A stretch of DNA of 64,000 nt from CBDCNP01 sp965222425 (GCA_965222425.1 CBDCTW010000018.1:616492-680491), one strand, 5' to 3'; numbered from the stretch's first letter, positions 52,076 through 60,867 are shown. Program-made: numbers and translations. Notes: a model not told the origin generated them from the letters alone.

Positions 52076-52190
52076 ATGGATAATATAATATCTTATTGGT
52101 ATATTGTCAATATATATTAATCTAATACATAAGATTAATGCAATATAATATTAGTATATTTAACTAATATTTAAACCATTGAAAACTAAG
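52076..52190 (-). promoter_or_regulatory. AT-rich island with hsp20 promoter TTGACA-N17-TATATT
   Basis: About 115 bases of nearly pure A/T in a GC-rich genome. Minus strand TTGACA (52110-52105), 17 bases, TATATT (52087-52082) gives a consensus promoter with a leader of about 65 bases to the hsp20 ATG. The island also holds ATTAATCT/AGATTAAT, an 8-bp inverted repeat, and several TAATATAATA-type repeats. No CIRCE element was seen. Confidence 0.7.
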
Positions 52191-52260
52191 TGGATACGCT
52201 GTTCAGCGTCCCAATAGCTGCTGTGATAGACTCCTCTAGCAAAATGGGTGGCACTTCTCA

Positions 52261-52803
52261 ATGAGTAGACTTTCAGGGCGGCTGGTTCGTCTGAGGGTGC
52301 CGCTTGGCTGGGTACTGGGCTTGGTGGCCGTGTGGCTCGCCCGGTCTACCCCGACCTCTCTCGCCATCGGGTTGACCTTTGCCGCGGTCGGTGAAGCGAT
52401 TCGAATCTGGGCCTCCGGGCATCTGGTGAAGTGGAAGGGGCTGACACGTAGCGGCCCTTACCAACGGACCCGCAATCCGCTTTACCTGGGAAGCTTCTTA
52501 ATCGGCGGCGGGTTTGCCGTGGCGACCGCTCGCTGGGAAGTTGGGTTGTTGCTCGTGGTGTTCTTGCTCGGCGTCTACCTGCCCGTCATGAAGGCCGAGG
52601 CCTCTCGGCTCACCGAGGCCCATCCTGACGTGTACGCCGACTATGCCCGCGAGGTGCCTCTGTTGGTGCCAGTGCCTGGCCGCAGAGCGAGCTCGGTTCA
52701 AGCACGTGCGTTCTCTTGGAGAAGAGTAATCGAGAACCGGGAGCACGTAACAGTTCTGGGGTGCCTTTCGGCGGGCTTGTTGCTGTGGTGGAGGTTGGAT
52801 TGA
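52261..52803 (+). CDS. Isoprenylcysteine carboxyl methyltransferase-family membrane protein
   Basis: 180 residues with about four to five hydrophobic helices and the ICMT/phospholipid methyltransferase signature: WASGHLVKWKGLTRSGPYQRTRNPLYLGSF in parts (KGLTRSGPY, RTRNPLYLGS), then EASRLTEAHPDVYADYAREVP containing the SAM-site Glu. Substrates of bacterial members are mostly unknown. It is divergent from hsp20, with the AT-rich island between. Confidence 0.82.
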   Translation: MSRLSGRLVRLRVPLGWVLGLVAVWLARSTPTSLAIGLTFAAVGEAIRIWASGHLVKWKGLTRSGPYQRTRNPLYLGSFLIGGGFAVATARWEVGLLLVVFLLGVYLPVMKAEASRLTEAHPDVYADYAREVPLLVPVPGRRASSVQARAFSWRRVIENREHVTVLGCLSAGLLLWWRLD

Positions 52804-52818
52804 GGATGGGTCAGTCTG

Positions 52819-53103
52819 TCAGGGAATCACTTTGCGGCGCTTGGTCATTTCCTCGTCGTAGTACCTGCGGTAGAGGATGTCCCACTCCTCACAGCCTTCG
52901 GGGATGTCGCGCTGCTGGCTTTCGATCTTCCGCCTGGCTTCGATGTCAATAAGCTCGTCGTCCTTCAGCTCTTCGTTGATGACACGAACGATTTCCATGC
53001 GGATTTCGCCATCATCGCTGAAGAACTCCACCTCGGGGTTGGTGCGCAGATGGTCCATCAGAAGGTTCGTGACGTGGTTTATTTTTCCGTGCGACAGCCG
53101 CAT
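52819..53103 (-). CDS. DUF507 family protein
   Basis: 94 residues, predicted helical and charged: MRLSHGKINHVTNLLMDHL, VEFFSDDGEIRMEIVRVINEEL, CEEWDILYRRYYDEEMTKRR. The family has no known function. It is the second of a tandem pair, 11 bp behind the first, so they are probably subunits or paralogues made together. Confidence 0.88.
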   Translation of the reverse strand: MRLSHGKINHVTNLLMDHLRTNPEVEFFSDDGEIRMEIVRVINEELKDDELIDIEARRKIESQQRDIPEGCEEWDILYRRYYDEEMTKRRKVIP

Positions 53104-53114
53104 CCTGTTGATCC

Positions 53115-53393
53115 TTAAAGGATAATGTCCCTCTCTCGAGCGAGCTTCTTCTTGATCATCTTGAACATCTCGCGGTACTCGACGTTCGTACGCCGCATCT
53201 CCTCGGCATGCTGGGTCAGGATGTCTCGGACCTCATCGTTCAACTGGTCCTCGACCATGAGCTCTTGGGTGACGAGCTGGACGAACCCCGCGATTAGCTT
53301 CGCCGGGTCGTCCGATTCGATGCGTCCCTTCTCGATAAGATCCTTGGCGATCCGGTGGGCGATGAACTCAACTTGGTTCCGAGTCAGCCTCAT
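53115..53393 (-). CDS. DUF507 family protein
   Basis: 92 residues with the same start as its neighbour (MRLTRNQVEFIAHRIAKDL), then KLIAGFVQLVTQELMVEDQLNDEVRDIL and a basic tail IKKKLARERDIIL. It is paralogous to the downstream gene and forms a two-gene operon with it. Function is unknown. Upstream is an AT-rich promoter region, then the ISKra4-type element begins 150 bp away. Confidence 0.88.
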   Translation of the reverse strand: MRLTRNQVEFIAHRIAKDLIEKGRIESDDPAKLIAGFVQLVTQELMVEDQLNDEVRDILTQHAEEMRRTNVEYREMFKMIKKKLARERDIIL

Positions 53394-53637
53394 ATCGTCT
53401 CAACATTAATATAAACGTTACAAAATATCACACCGATCGCGAAGACTTCAAGCGAAACTTGAGGTTTTGTGGGCTTTATGCCGATGAGGCTTAGCCTGTT
53501 GATAGGGGACCGAATTGGCGTTTTTGGGGGGGTGCGGGAAGGCTGGGGTGTGCGTCATGAAAGTAGGTAGATTTGGAAGGGTGCATGTGAGGCGCGATGT
53601 TCTGATAGTATTGTAACTATCAGAGGGAGGACCGCCC

Positions 53638-54048
53638 ATGCCAGACCTGCTTCCCCCACTCCTGACCCAGCGCGAAGCCATCCTTTGCCAGATCGCTGAG
53701 CTCGGTGACATGCGTCGAGGCACTATCACAGAGGTCTTCCGCTCCTGTGGAAAGTCCGGTTGTTGTTGCTCCGAGCGCAAGCATCCTGGCCACGGTCCCT
53801 ATTACGCTTTCACCACCAAGGTCGAGGGCAAGACCAAAACCTTGCAACTCCGCCCCGGGCCGCGGCTCGCCAAGATCGAGCGGGAGGTCGAGACCTATAA
53901 GCGCTTCCGGTTCCTCACCCAGCAGCTGCTGCAAGTCAACGAGGGGATTTGCAACGCGCGCCCCGAGGAGCCCGCAGCCGATTCGGAAAAGACCGCGTTA
54001 AAAAAAACCTCACGCAACTCGTCCAAGAGGAGTTCGCACGGGAAGTAG
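53638..54048 (+). CDS. DUF6788-type accessory ORF (orfA) of the IS
   Basis: 136 residues. The N-terminal half is a helix (LLTQREAILCQIAELGDMRRGTI), the middle has CGKSGCCCSERKHPGHGPYY, a Cys/His cluster that could bind zinc, and the end is RPGPRLAKIEREVETYKRF. Such short proteins accompany ISKra4-type transposases. The last 50 bases overlap the transposase frame at an A8 run, so a -1 shift would fuse the two. A related protein starts at 63.7 kb. Confidence 0.75.
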   Translation: MPDLLPPLLTQREAILCQIAELGDMRRGTITEVFRSCGKSGCCCSERKHPGHGPYYAFTTKVEGKTKTLQLRPGPRLAKIEREVETYKRFRFLTQQLLQVNEGICNARPEEPAADSEKTALKKTSRNSSKRSSHGK

Positions 54049-55346
54049 AGCGTTTGCTCTTACGCGTTGTGCCCGGGAGCGCTCGAGCCGCCCGCGTCGA
54101 TCTCGAGGCAACCGAGATGGCCGTGCGGAACTCGATGCACGAGATGGGTGGTGTCCTGCTGGAAAAGCTGCTCGCTGCGGACGATGGGTATCGAGGTCAC
54201 CGGATCGACTGCGGCAAGGGTCACCTGGCCACGTTCGTGGACCACCGAAGCAAGACGCTCCGGACCGTCCTCTCGAAGGTCGAGCTTCGAAGGGCCTATT
54301 ACCACTGTCCAGACTGCCAGCAGGGCAGTATTCCCAGGGACCGTGAGCTGGACATCGTGGCAACCTCCTTCTCTCCCGGCGTGCGGCGCCTCATGGGACG
54401 CGTCGGCAGCAAGGAACCCTTCGACGAGGGGCGCCAAGATCTAGAACTATTAGCTGGAATCGTGGTCAATACGAAAGAGGTGGAACGGGTCTCAGAAAGA
54501 CTTGGGCAACAGGTCGAGGCTATCGCTGGCAAGGAGCGTAAGCTGGTGTTGTCCGGAAAAATAGTTCGGATCAAACCGGTGCCCAAGATGTACATCGCCA
54601 TCGACGGCACCGGAGTGCCCATGGTCCCACATGAGACACAAGGACGGCAAGGCAAAGACGACTCGGGCATGGCGAAGAGCAGGGAGGCCAAGCTCGGTTG
54701 CGTGTTCACGCAGACAAGCTTGGACGACGAGGGCTTTGCTCTTCGTGATCCGGACTCCACCACTTACGTCGGCGCCATCGAAACCGCCGAAGAGTTCGGC
54801 CAACGAATCTTTACCGAGGCCATCCGGCGGGGCCTGCGCTTTGCCGAACAGGTCATTGTCATCGGAGATGGTGCGCCCTGGATCTGGAATCTTGCGGCTG
54901 AGCACTTTGCGGATGCCACCGAGATCCTCGACCTCTACCATGCCCGCGAGCATGTTTCAGACCTTGCCAAGGTGCTGTACGAACCACTCCAGGCCAAGGC
55001 GTGGACAGAGGCATCCATCCAACTGCTTGATGAAGCCAACCTTGAAGGGCTTCTCTCGACCTTTGCTCGCTTGCGCCCCAAAAGCGAATTCGTCAAGGAC
55101 GAGCTCAGAAAGGCAACGGCTTACTTCCAGACCAACACGGAGCGGATGCGCTACCAGCGCTTCCGTGAACAAGGTTTGTTCGTCGGCTCCGGCGTCGTCG
55201 AGGCGGCATGCAAAACCATCGTCGGCCGTCGGCTCAAGCAATCCGGAATGCGCTGGACCGTCCGCGGTGCCAATGCCATCATCGCCCTCAGATGCTGCGA
55301 ACTCAGCCGTCGCTGGGAGCAGTTCTGGGAGGCCCGCTGCGGGTAG
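53949..55346 (+). CDS. ISKra4-family-type transposase
   Basis: 465 residues in the open frame. Landmarks: VKKNLTQLVQEEFAREVERL, the zinc-type segment YYHCPDCQQGSIPRD, VYIAIDGTGVPM-like MYIAIDGTGVPMVPHE with the first catalytic Asp, VIVIGDGAPWIWNLAAEHF with the second, and GSGVVEAACKTIVGRRLKQSGMRW with the Glu. These are the DDE motifs of ISKra4. No good start precedes VKKNL except TTG 53949, which supports expression by frameshifting from orfA at the A8 run. Confidence 0.88.
   Translation: MQRAPRGARSRFGKDRVKKNLTQLVQEEFAREVERLLLRVVPGSARAARVDLEATEMAVRNSMHEMGGVLLEKLLAADDGYRGHRIDCGKGHLATFVDHRSKTLRTVLSKVELRRAYYHCPDCQQGSIPRDRELDIVATSFSPGVRRLMGRVGSKEPFDEGRQDLELLAGIVVNTKEVERVSERLGQQVEAIAGKERKLVLSGKIVRIKPVPKMYIAIDGTGVPMVPHETQGRQGKDDSGMAKSREAKLGCVFTQTSLDDEGFALRDPDSTTYVGAIETAEEFGQRIFTEAIRRGLRFAEQVIVIGDGAPWIWNLAAEHFADATEILDLYHAREHVSDLAKVLYEPLQAKAWTEASIQLLDEANLEGLLSTFARLRPKSEFVKDELRKATAYFQTNTERMRYQRFREQGLFVGSGVVEAACKTIVGRRLKQSGMRWTVRGANAIIALRCCELSRRWEQFWEARCG
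54000..54007 (+). promoter_or_regulatory. A8 slippery run between orfA and transposase
   Basis: In the orfA frame it reads TTA-AAA-AAA-ACC; a -1 slip gives AAA-AAA-AAC-CTC, the transposase frame. Such A-runs drive programmed ribosomal or transcriptional slippage in insertion sequences. Confidence 0.6.
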
Positions 55347-55390
55347 TCTCACCCCACATTTATGACGCACACCCGGAAGGCTGCCTCAGA

Positions 55391-55419
55391 TTGACAAGCC
55401 AAGGGGTGACCGCTATACT
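55391..55419 (+). promoter_or_regulatory. tRNA-Asp promoter, TTGACA-N17-TATACT
   Basis: TTGACA (55391-55396), 17 bases, TATACT (55414-55419), 62 bases before the tRNA. The IS target duplication ends at 55383, only seven bases upstream, so the element left the promoter intact. Confidence 0.85.
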
Positions 55420-55481
55420 CTGCTTCGCTGCCCAGACGGGGTTCCGAAAAACCCGTCAGGAATGCCTGCCAACGACCGTGC

Positions 55482-55558
55482 GGGGTCGTAGTTCAGTTGG
55501 CTAGAACGCCGGCCTGTCACGCCGGAGGTCGCGAGTTCGAGTCTCGTCGGCCCCGCCA
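55482..55558 (+). tRNA. tRNA-Asp(GTC)
   Basis: GGGGTCG pairs with CGGCCCC (one G-U pair). D-arm, anticodon arm CCGGC-CTGTCAC-GCCGG with anticodon GTC at 55516-55518, T-arm GCGAG-TTCGAGT-CTCGT, and an encoded CCA. Length 77 with CCA. Confidence 0.97.
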
Positions 55559-55562
55559 TTCA

Positions 55563-55600
55563 AAAGCACAGCAGGATCAACGGCTTGTGCTGCTTTCCTT
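55563..55600 (+). terminator. Terminator-like hairpin after tRNA-Asp
   Basis: AAAGCA(CA)GCA pairs with TGCTGCTTT and is followed by CCTTTCG. It would end the tRNA transcript; the stem has a bulge and the U-run is weak. Downstream, 55600-55882 contains no recognisable gene apart from a repeat TGTGCAGTGATTGTGCAGT at 55631-55649. Confidence 0.45.
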
Positions 55601-55882
55601 TCGTCGAGATCCAACCTAGATCGACCCAACTGTGCAGTGATTGTGCAGTTTTCTTCCTCTCTTCGTGACTCGGCGCCAGCTCGAGGCGTGCTCTCCGACG
55701 TTTGGGCTTCGGCGTTGTGCCTCGTCATTATTGGTCCGGTCGACACGTAAGGCCTGTGCGGCGCGGCGATCACGACGAGAGCGGGCTCGACGGTGGCTCG
55801 AGCAGTTGACCAGCGGGTTCAAAGCCAGAGGGCGCCTGCGTCGCGGGCTCGGTCCGCAAGGTTTTTCGCGAAGGCAAATGCC

Positions 55883-56932
55883 TTACGCAGCTTCCCGCCA
55901 TTCGTACCGATGGTGAAGTCCACCCACCTTCGGCAGCGAGGCAACTTCCGCCGCCGGTGCCGGTCGCGGCGTGACGGGTCTCCCGTTCGGCGTGTCTTTT
56001 ACGAGCCCCAAGTGGCAACGGTCCTCATGGTAATAGCTGATGTAATCGCGCACCAGCCGGACGAGATGTCGTTCGCCGAAGACCACGACGTGCTCGAGCA
56101 GCTCGCGACGACAACTCAGGATCCAACGCTCGGCGGTCCCGTTCTGCCAAGGGCTTCGAAAGGACGTGCGGATTGACCTCGTTCCCATTGACTTGATGAA
56201 CTCCACCACGGCAGCGCCAAAGATCGAATCGCGGTTAAAGATGAGATATCTCGGCGCCGCGTCGTAAGGAAACGCTTCACGCAGCTGCTGCATCACCCAC
56301 GTCGCCGTCGGATTGAATGTGGCGTTGAAGTGAACGATGTGTCGCCGGCCGTGCTCGATGACGAAGAAGCTGACCAGCAATCGAAGCGACGCGGTGGGCA
56401 CGGTGAACAAATCCATTGCGGCGACCTCGTCTTTGTGGTTCCGCAAGAACGCGACCCAACGCTTCACCTGGTCGGGCTCGGCCGGCCGGAGCAGCATATA
56501 CCGCGACACGGTCACCTCAGACACGACGAACCCGAGCTTTGTGAGCTCGGCGTGGATGCGCGGCGCGCCCCAGCCGTCTTGTGCCATCGTCCGGATCAGA
56601 TGGCGAATCTCTATCTCGATGCGAGGTCGTCCCGCATGGCGTCGCCGCGAGATCTTCGCCCAGTATCGCCGGAATCGATCTCGGTGCCATCGCGCGACGG
56701 TGTCGGCGTTGACGATGACCAAGCGGCTCGCCCACGCCGGCCACGAGGCTCGAAGCGCGACCCAGAATGCCCGGTCGACGTCGTCCAGCGGTGGGCGGGG
56801 GTGCTCTTTCTTCAGCGACGTCACTTGTTGACGTAGAGCGAGGATTTCGATCACGAGGTCGGCTCGACGACGACACATCACCCGCAACGCCCGGGCGCCA
56901 AGAGAGACGAGGAAAATGAGAACACGGAGCAT
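55883..56932 (-). CDS. Integrase-core (DDE) transposase, IS3/IS481-like
   Basis: 349 residues with a helix-turn-helix N-terminal half (RADLVIEILALRQQVTSLKKE, ADTVARWHRDRFRRYWAKISRR, HLIRTMAQDGWGAPRIHAEL) and an rve catalytic core: Asp in AAMDLFTVPT, Asp in YLIFNRDSIFG, Glu in WQNGTAERWIL. The frame is intact. I could not find terminal repeats, so the element boundaries are unknown. It lies between the tRNA-Asp and a fragment of an outer-membrane protein, which it may have cut. Confidence 0.8.
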   Translation of the reverse strand: MLRVLIFLVSLGARALRVMCRRRADLVIEILALRQQVTSLKKEHPRPPLDDVDRAFWVALRASWPAWASRLVIVNADTVARWHRDRFRRYWAKISRRRHAGRPRIEIEIRHLIRTMAQDGWGAPRIHAELTKLGFVVSEVTVSRYMLLRPAEPDQVKRWVAFLRNHKDEVAAMDLFTVPTASLRLLVSFFVIEHGRRHIVHFNATFNPTATWVMQQLREAFPYDAAPRYLIFNRDSIFGAAVVEFIKSMGTRSIRTSFRSPWQNGTAERWILSCRRELLEHVVVFGERHLVRLVRDYISYYHEDRCHLGLVKDTPNGRPVTPRPAPAAEVASLPKVGGLHHRYEWREAA

Positions 56933-57009
56933 GGCGGTGGAGTTTCGCCTTCTTCGGCCCGGAACTCAAGCGGGATGTAAGTCCTTGATTTCATAGACGG
57001 ACGAGTATT

Positions 57010-57120
57010 GACGAGGGACAACCGAGCCGCAGCGCCACCAGCGCCCATCGGGTGATGAAGGCATACTCGAGGCCGGCGTGAAGCTCGTCGGTCTGGACAG
57101 AGTAATCGAACGTAACAAGT
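57010..57120 (-). pseudogene. Possible outer-membrane protein fragment
   Basis: On the minus strand a short open stretch reads VTFDYSVQTDELHAGLEYAF, ITRWALVALRLG, with the alternating pattern of beta-barrel proteins, and then runs into foreign sequence next to the transposase. It has no start and is too short to assign. It may be what is left of a barrel gene cut by the DDE element. Confidence 0.35.
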
Positions 57121-57135
57121 TAGGCCGCGGAGTCG

Positions 57136-58569
57136 TTACCGTTCCGACACGGCGTCTCGAAAACTCTCGTCGCTTTCGGCCACCGCGTAGGCCATGAACG
57201 CCATAGCCGCCAGGTTGCGTTTCACGGATTCGGCGTTCACCTTATCGAAGGTGTCCCCATCGCTATGATGGAAGATGAAATAGCGACTCGGGTCGTTTCG
57301 TAGGGCAATCGTCAGGACTCCCTTCTCCTCCAAGGGAGCTAGGTCCGGAGCCCATGCTTCGGGTGGTAGTCCGCCTGGGCCACCGTAATCCACCCACACC
57401 GCGCCAATCGGATCTAGAAGCTGAGCCCACTGGCGAATGAGTTCCAACGTCCTTCCTTGCTGGCTGACGCGGAATCCAACGGGATCGTCGGCGCCGGCGT
57501 CGGCCTCGATGGCGGCCACGTGGCGGTTGAGCTCGTCCGAGGGCATGTCGGCATAGCGCTTTGCGCCCGGTGCCCGGATCTCTTCGGCCATGAACAAGAC
57601 CGTCCGGATGGTTCGGCGCGGCACGAGCCCCAGCTCCTTGAGAAGCCGTGGGGTCTCCATGGCGATCGCGGAGCCGACGGCGTCGTCGAACGCTCCAGTA
57701 CCGAGGTCCCAGGAATCGAGATGCGCACCGACCACGACGATCTCGTCCGGTCTTTCCCGTCCTCGAATCTCGCCGATCACATTGGCAGATTCCACCTCAC
57801 CCTCGGGTCGACAGGTCATCACCAATCGCACGGTAGGTTTCTCCCCGGTCGCGATCAGACGGTGGAGAAGGTCGCCGGCCTCGGTCGCCAAAGCAGCGTG
57901 CGGGATGCGCGGCACGTCGTCCACGTAGTACGTCGCTCCGGTGTGCGGTGTACCTAAGCTGCCAGTTGCGAGGGAGCGAATCATGGATGCTGCCGCTCCG
58001 AGTTTCGCCGCCTCTACCGCGCCGCGGCTACGGTAGCGGATCTGCTCACCGTAAGCTTGAAGAGGATGGACATCGGGCTTCAGCGGCGTGTGGTAGTAGA
58101 CGATCTTCCCCTTCACCGCTTCGCCCAACCGAGAGAGCTCTTCGAAATTGGAGACTTCGATGATCTCGGCCGTGATCCCCTCCTCCGGTGTGCCCACGCT
58201 TCCTCCGAGCGCTGTCAATGGCAATCTCTGTCGGCTAGGAGTCAAGAGCTCCCCGGTCTCGACACCTCGCACCCATTTCGGAACCGTCACCGGCTGGAGC
58301 GTGACGTTCTCGAATCCGTCCTTCTTCATCCGCTCCGCGGTCCACCGGACGGCTTCCGCTGCTTGAGGCGAGCCACTGAGCCGAGGGCCGATGACGTCGG
58401 TGAGATGTTTCAGTATTTCCATTGCGCGATCGTTGGTGTTGGCGGCGGCGATGATTTGACGCGCAGCCGACTCGAGATCCCGCTCCGGAGGACGAGAGAG
58501 CGCGGCCGAGCCTGAGAAAATTGCGAGGGTCAAGGAAAAGTAGAGCGGCAAACTCGAGCGAGACGTCAT
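57136..58569 (-). CDS. M28 family metallopeptidase, exported
   Basis: 477 residues. A signal peptide (SLPLYFSLTLAIFSGSAALS) precedes an N-terminal domain (LTDVIGPRLSGSPQAAEAVRW), an inserted PA domain (VKGKIVYYHTPLKPDVHPL) and the zinc catalytic domain: His and Asp in GAHLDSWDLGTGAFDDAVGS, Glu in MAEEIRAPGAK, Asp in EADAGADDP, His in IFHHSDGDTFDK. It should cleave N-terminal residues from peptides outside the cell. It is the only complete M28 gene here; close relatives at 4.4-6.1 kb and 63.2-63.7 kb are broken. Confidence 0.92.
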   Translation of the reverse strand: MTSRSSLPLYFSLTLAIFSGSAALSRPPERDLESAARQIIAAANTNDRAMEILKHLTDVIGPRLSGSPQAAEAVRWTAERMKKDGFENVTLQPVTVPKWVRGVETGELLTPSRQRLPLTALGGSVGTPEEGITAEIIEVSNFEELSRLGEAVKGKIVYYHTPLKPDVHPLQAYGEQIRYRSRGAVEAAKLGAAASMIRSLATGSLGTPHTGATYYVDDVPRIPHAALATEAGDLLHRLIATGEKPTVRLVMTCRPEGEVESANVIGEIRGRERPDEIVVVGAHLDSWDLGTGAFDDAVGSAIAMETPRLLKELGLVPRRTIRTVLFMAEEIRAPGAKRYADMPSDELNRHVAAIEADAGADDPVGFRVSQQGRTLELIRQWAQLLDPIGAVWVDYGGPGGLPPEAWAPDLAPLEEKGVLTIALRNDPSRYFIFHHSDGDTFDKVNAESVKRNLAAMAFMAYAVAESDESFRDAVSER

Positions 58570-58584
58570 GTGACCTCCTTCAAT

Positions 58585-59562
58585 CTAGTCGAAGCAACGG
58601 GCGAGCGCGTCCTGCTCGCTCCCGGAGAGTGGAAGCTCGAGAGCGCGCCGGCCTGCCTCCAGCTGGTCGGGCGTTCTGGGACCTAGGATGACGGCGGTCG
58701 TGCATGGCTCGGAAAGAACCCAGGCGGTGGCGAGAGTCGCGGGATCGGTTCCGCGAGTCTCGGCCGCTTTGGTAAACGCGGCGACGGCGCGGAAGGTCCT
58801 TTCCTGAACCAGATCGGCGTACGCTTCCGGACGGAGGCTCATTCGCGAACCTTCCGGGTAGGCCTTCCCGGCTCGATACTTTCCCGTCAGCCAACCGCCT
58901 GCGAGCGGGCCGTAGGGCGTGAAGCCGAGATTCTGGTCTTTGCAAACCGCTAACACCTCGGTATTTCGGATCCGGTCAAGGAGGTTGTAAGCATTCTGCA
59001 CCCAATCGAATCGCACCAGTCCGTACTTGTCACTGATCCACAAGGCCCGGGTGAGGCGCCACCCTTCGATGTTGCTTGCACCGATGTAGTGAATCTTGCC
59101 CTGGTGAACCAGGTCGTCCAGCACGCCGAGCGTCTCTTCGAGGGGAGTGCTCGGGTCCGGCCCGTGAATGACGAACATATCCAGTCGCTCGACCCCAAGT
59201 CGCCGAAGGCTGATGTCGACCTGCCGCAGGATGTGTCCCCGCGATAGACCGCGATCGTTCGGCCCTTCGCCGACTGGCATCGAGGCTTTGGTGCTGATGA
59301 GGAGTTGGTCTCTCACCGATGCCGGTTGGGACTTGAGCCAGCGTCCGACGATCGACTCGCTGTTTCCCGCTCCATAAACGTTTGCGATGTCCAGGAAGTT
59401 GATTCCCGTCTCTACGGCGCGGTCCATCAGGGCAAAAGCTTGCTCTTCTGTCTCACCCATGCCCGCGAAGCTGGGGTCGGATCCGATCCCACCGAAGTTG
59501 GCGCAGCCGAGACCGAGTCGTGAGACCTTGAGCCCGGTTCGTCCGAGAGAAACGTAATCCAT
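58585..59562 (-). CDS. Aldo/keto reductase
   Basis: 325 residues, AKR (alpha/beta) barrel: MDYVSLGRTGLKVSRLGLGCANFGG, the catalytic Asp and Tyr in FLDIANVYGAGNSE, a Lys in STKASMPVGE, the His in MFVIHGPDPSTPLEE, and the C-terminal NADPH segment VILGPRTPDQLE. The substrate is unknown. Genes on both sides face the same way with short gaps (9 to 16 bp), so it is cotranscribed with the M28 and MFS genes. Confidence 0.92.
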   Translation of the reverse strand: MDYVSLGRTGLKVSRLGLGCANFGGIGSDPSFAGMGETEEQAFALMDRAVETGINFLDIANVYGAGNSESIVGRWLKSQPASVRDQLLISTKASMPVGEGPNDRGLSRGHILRQVDISLRRLGVERLDMFVIHGPDPSTPLEETLGVLDDLVHQGKIHYIGASNIEGWRLTRALWISDKYGLVRFDWVQNAYNLLDRIRNTEVLAVCKDQNLGFTPYGPLAGGWLTGKYRAGKAYPEGSRMSLRPEAYADLVQERTFRAVAAFTKAAETRGTDPATLATAWVLSEPCTTAVILGPRTPDQLEAGRRALELPLSGSEQDALARCFD

Positions 59563-59571
59563 GTCCGGTAG

Positions 59572-60867
59572 CTACTTTTGCGGTTTTTGCCCTTCGAAAG
59601 GGCTTCCCTTGAACGAAAGGACCAGCATCAAACCCGCCGAAGTCAGCAACGCGACCAGATATCCTGCCAGTACCCATTGATAGGAGCCGAGATAGTCGAA
59701 GCCCAATCCCATGAGAAGAGGACCGCACATCCACCCCACGACGTACACCGCCACCACGTAACCGTAGATCTCGGCAAACGATCGAAGACCGAAGTATTGG
59801 GTTACCAGATAAGGGATGAGGCTGTCCGAGCTCGACGCGATCCCGACCAGAAAGGCGCCGGCAAACGCGAGAGTGCCAACTGCTCCGCTCCATAGCAAAA
59901 ATATTCCGAGGCCCGCGATCGCAAACAGCGAGGCGCCCAAGTAGGGTGCGAAGACCCGGTCCAGGAGGTAGCCCACGGTGAGTCGTCCTACCAGGGTCGC
60001 ACCGCCGAGGACCGACGCAGTCAATGCGGCATCGCGGGTCGATACGCCGCGATCGGTGAGCATCGGCACGAGGTGGGTCATGACCCCGACGACGCTCGTC
60101 GCAAGGAGTAAGAAAGCTGAGGCCATCAACCAGAAGGTGATGCTCAGTCGAGCCTCCGCAGCCGGAATGCCCTCCTCCTCCTTCTTCCCGGTCTCGCTGA
60201 CGGGCGTTTCGGATGCCTCGCCGTCCGGTAGAAGACCCTTCTCCTGGGGGGTTTCCTTGAGCAAGATCGCCACGACGGGGATCGTCACCGAGATCACCAT
60301 GAGTCCGATGATGACGTAGGCCTGGCGCCAACCGAAGCTCGCGATGAGCCTATCGGCCAGAGACGGCATGAAGAAAGCGCTCAATCCGTTTCCGCTCAGA
60401 GCGAGACCGAACGCCAAGCCGCGCCTCCGCTTGAACCAGCGGCTCAGTACACTGAAATAGAGCATCGAGGTCGTCCCTCCCCCGACGATCCCGATGACTA
60501 CATAGACGGTGTACAAGTGCCAGAGGTTCGGCGTCAAGGCAGACAGGGAGCCAAAAGCGAGGCCGAACAGCAAAAGCGCCGGCAAGAGGATTTTCCTCGC
60601 CCCGAGTCGGTCGACCAGTCGGCCAATGAACGGCTGCGCGGCCCCGTAGCTGAGCATGGCGAGGGAATAGGCGGCGGAGATCTCCCCGCGGCTCCATTGA
60701 AACGTCTCAGCGAGCTGATTGAAAAAAATGCCGAACGTGAAGGTGACCACCGGGCCGTAGCACATGAAGAGCCCGACCGCGGCCGAGAGAACAACCCACC
60801 AGCCGTAAAAGATCTTTCCTCGAGGGGCCCCCGTGGAGGGCGGTTCGGGCTCAGACGTCTTTGTCAT
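59572..60867 (-). CDS. MFS transporter, OFA (oxalate/formate antiporter)-like
   Basis: 431 residues with twelve predicted helices: KIFYGWWVVLSAAVGLFMCYG and FTFGIFFNQLAETFQWSRGEIS are typical of the OFA/monocarboxylate type; RLVDRLGARKILLPAL is the loop 2-3 signature; a long cytoplasmic loop (KETPQEKGLLPDGEASE) separates the halves. The natural substrate is probably a monocarboxylate but cannot be fixed. It heads the three-gene MFS-AKR-M28 group. Confidence 0.87.
   Translation of the reverse strand: MTKTSEPEPPSTGAPRGKIFYGWWVVLSAAVGLFMCYGPVVTFTFGIFFNQLAETFQWSRGEISAAYSLAMLSYGAAQPFIGRLVDRLGARKILLPALLLFGLAFGSLSALTPNLWHLYTVYVVIGIVGGGTTSMLYFSVLSRWFKRRRGLAFGLALSGNGLSAFFMPSLADRLIASFGWRQAYVIIGLMVISVTIPVVAILLKETPQEKGLLPDGEASETPVSETGKKEEEGIPAAEARLSITFWLMASAFLLLATSVVGVMTHLVPMLTDRGVSTRDAALTASVLGGATLVGRLTVGYLLDRVFAPYLGASLFAIAGLGIFLLWSGAVGTLAFAGAFLVGIASSSDSLIPYLVTQYFGLRSFAEIYGYVVAVYVVGWMCGPLLMGLGFDYLGSYQWVLAGYLVALLTSAGLMLVLSFKGSPFEGQKPQK

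Larger units (their letters stand above)
53546..55374 (+). mobile_element. 1829-bp ISKra4-family-type insertion sequence, intact
   Basis: Ends are GGGTGTGCGTCATGAAAG (left) and the complement of ...TTTATGACGCACACCC (right), matching at about 13 consecutive positions and more beyond. The flanks are an exact 9-bp duplication GGAAGGCTG (53537-53545 and 55375-55383). It carries two open frames, a short DUF6788-type orfA and the transposase, with an A8 run between. It lies 150 bp from DUF507 and eight bases before the -35 of the tRNA-Asp promoter. Exact duplication and intact frames suggest a recent insertion. Confidence 0.9.

Noticed and set aside
55501..55773. Minus-strand frame ending ADETRTRDLRRDRPAF
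   Set aside because: It is the complement of the tRNA-Asp gene and its flank, a well-known false gene.
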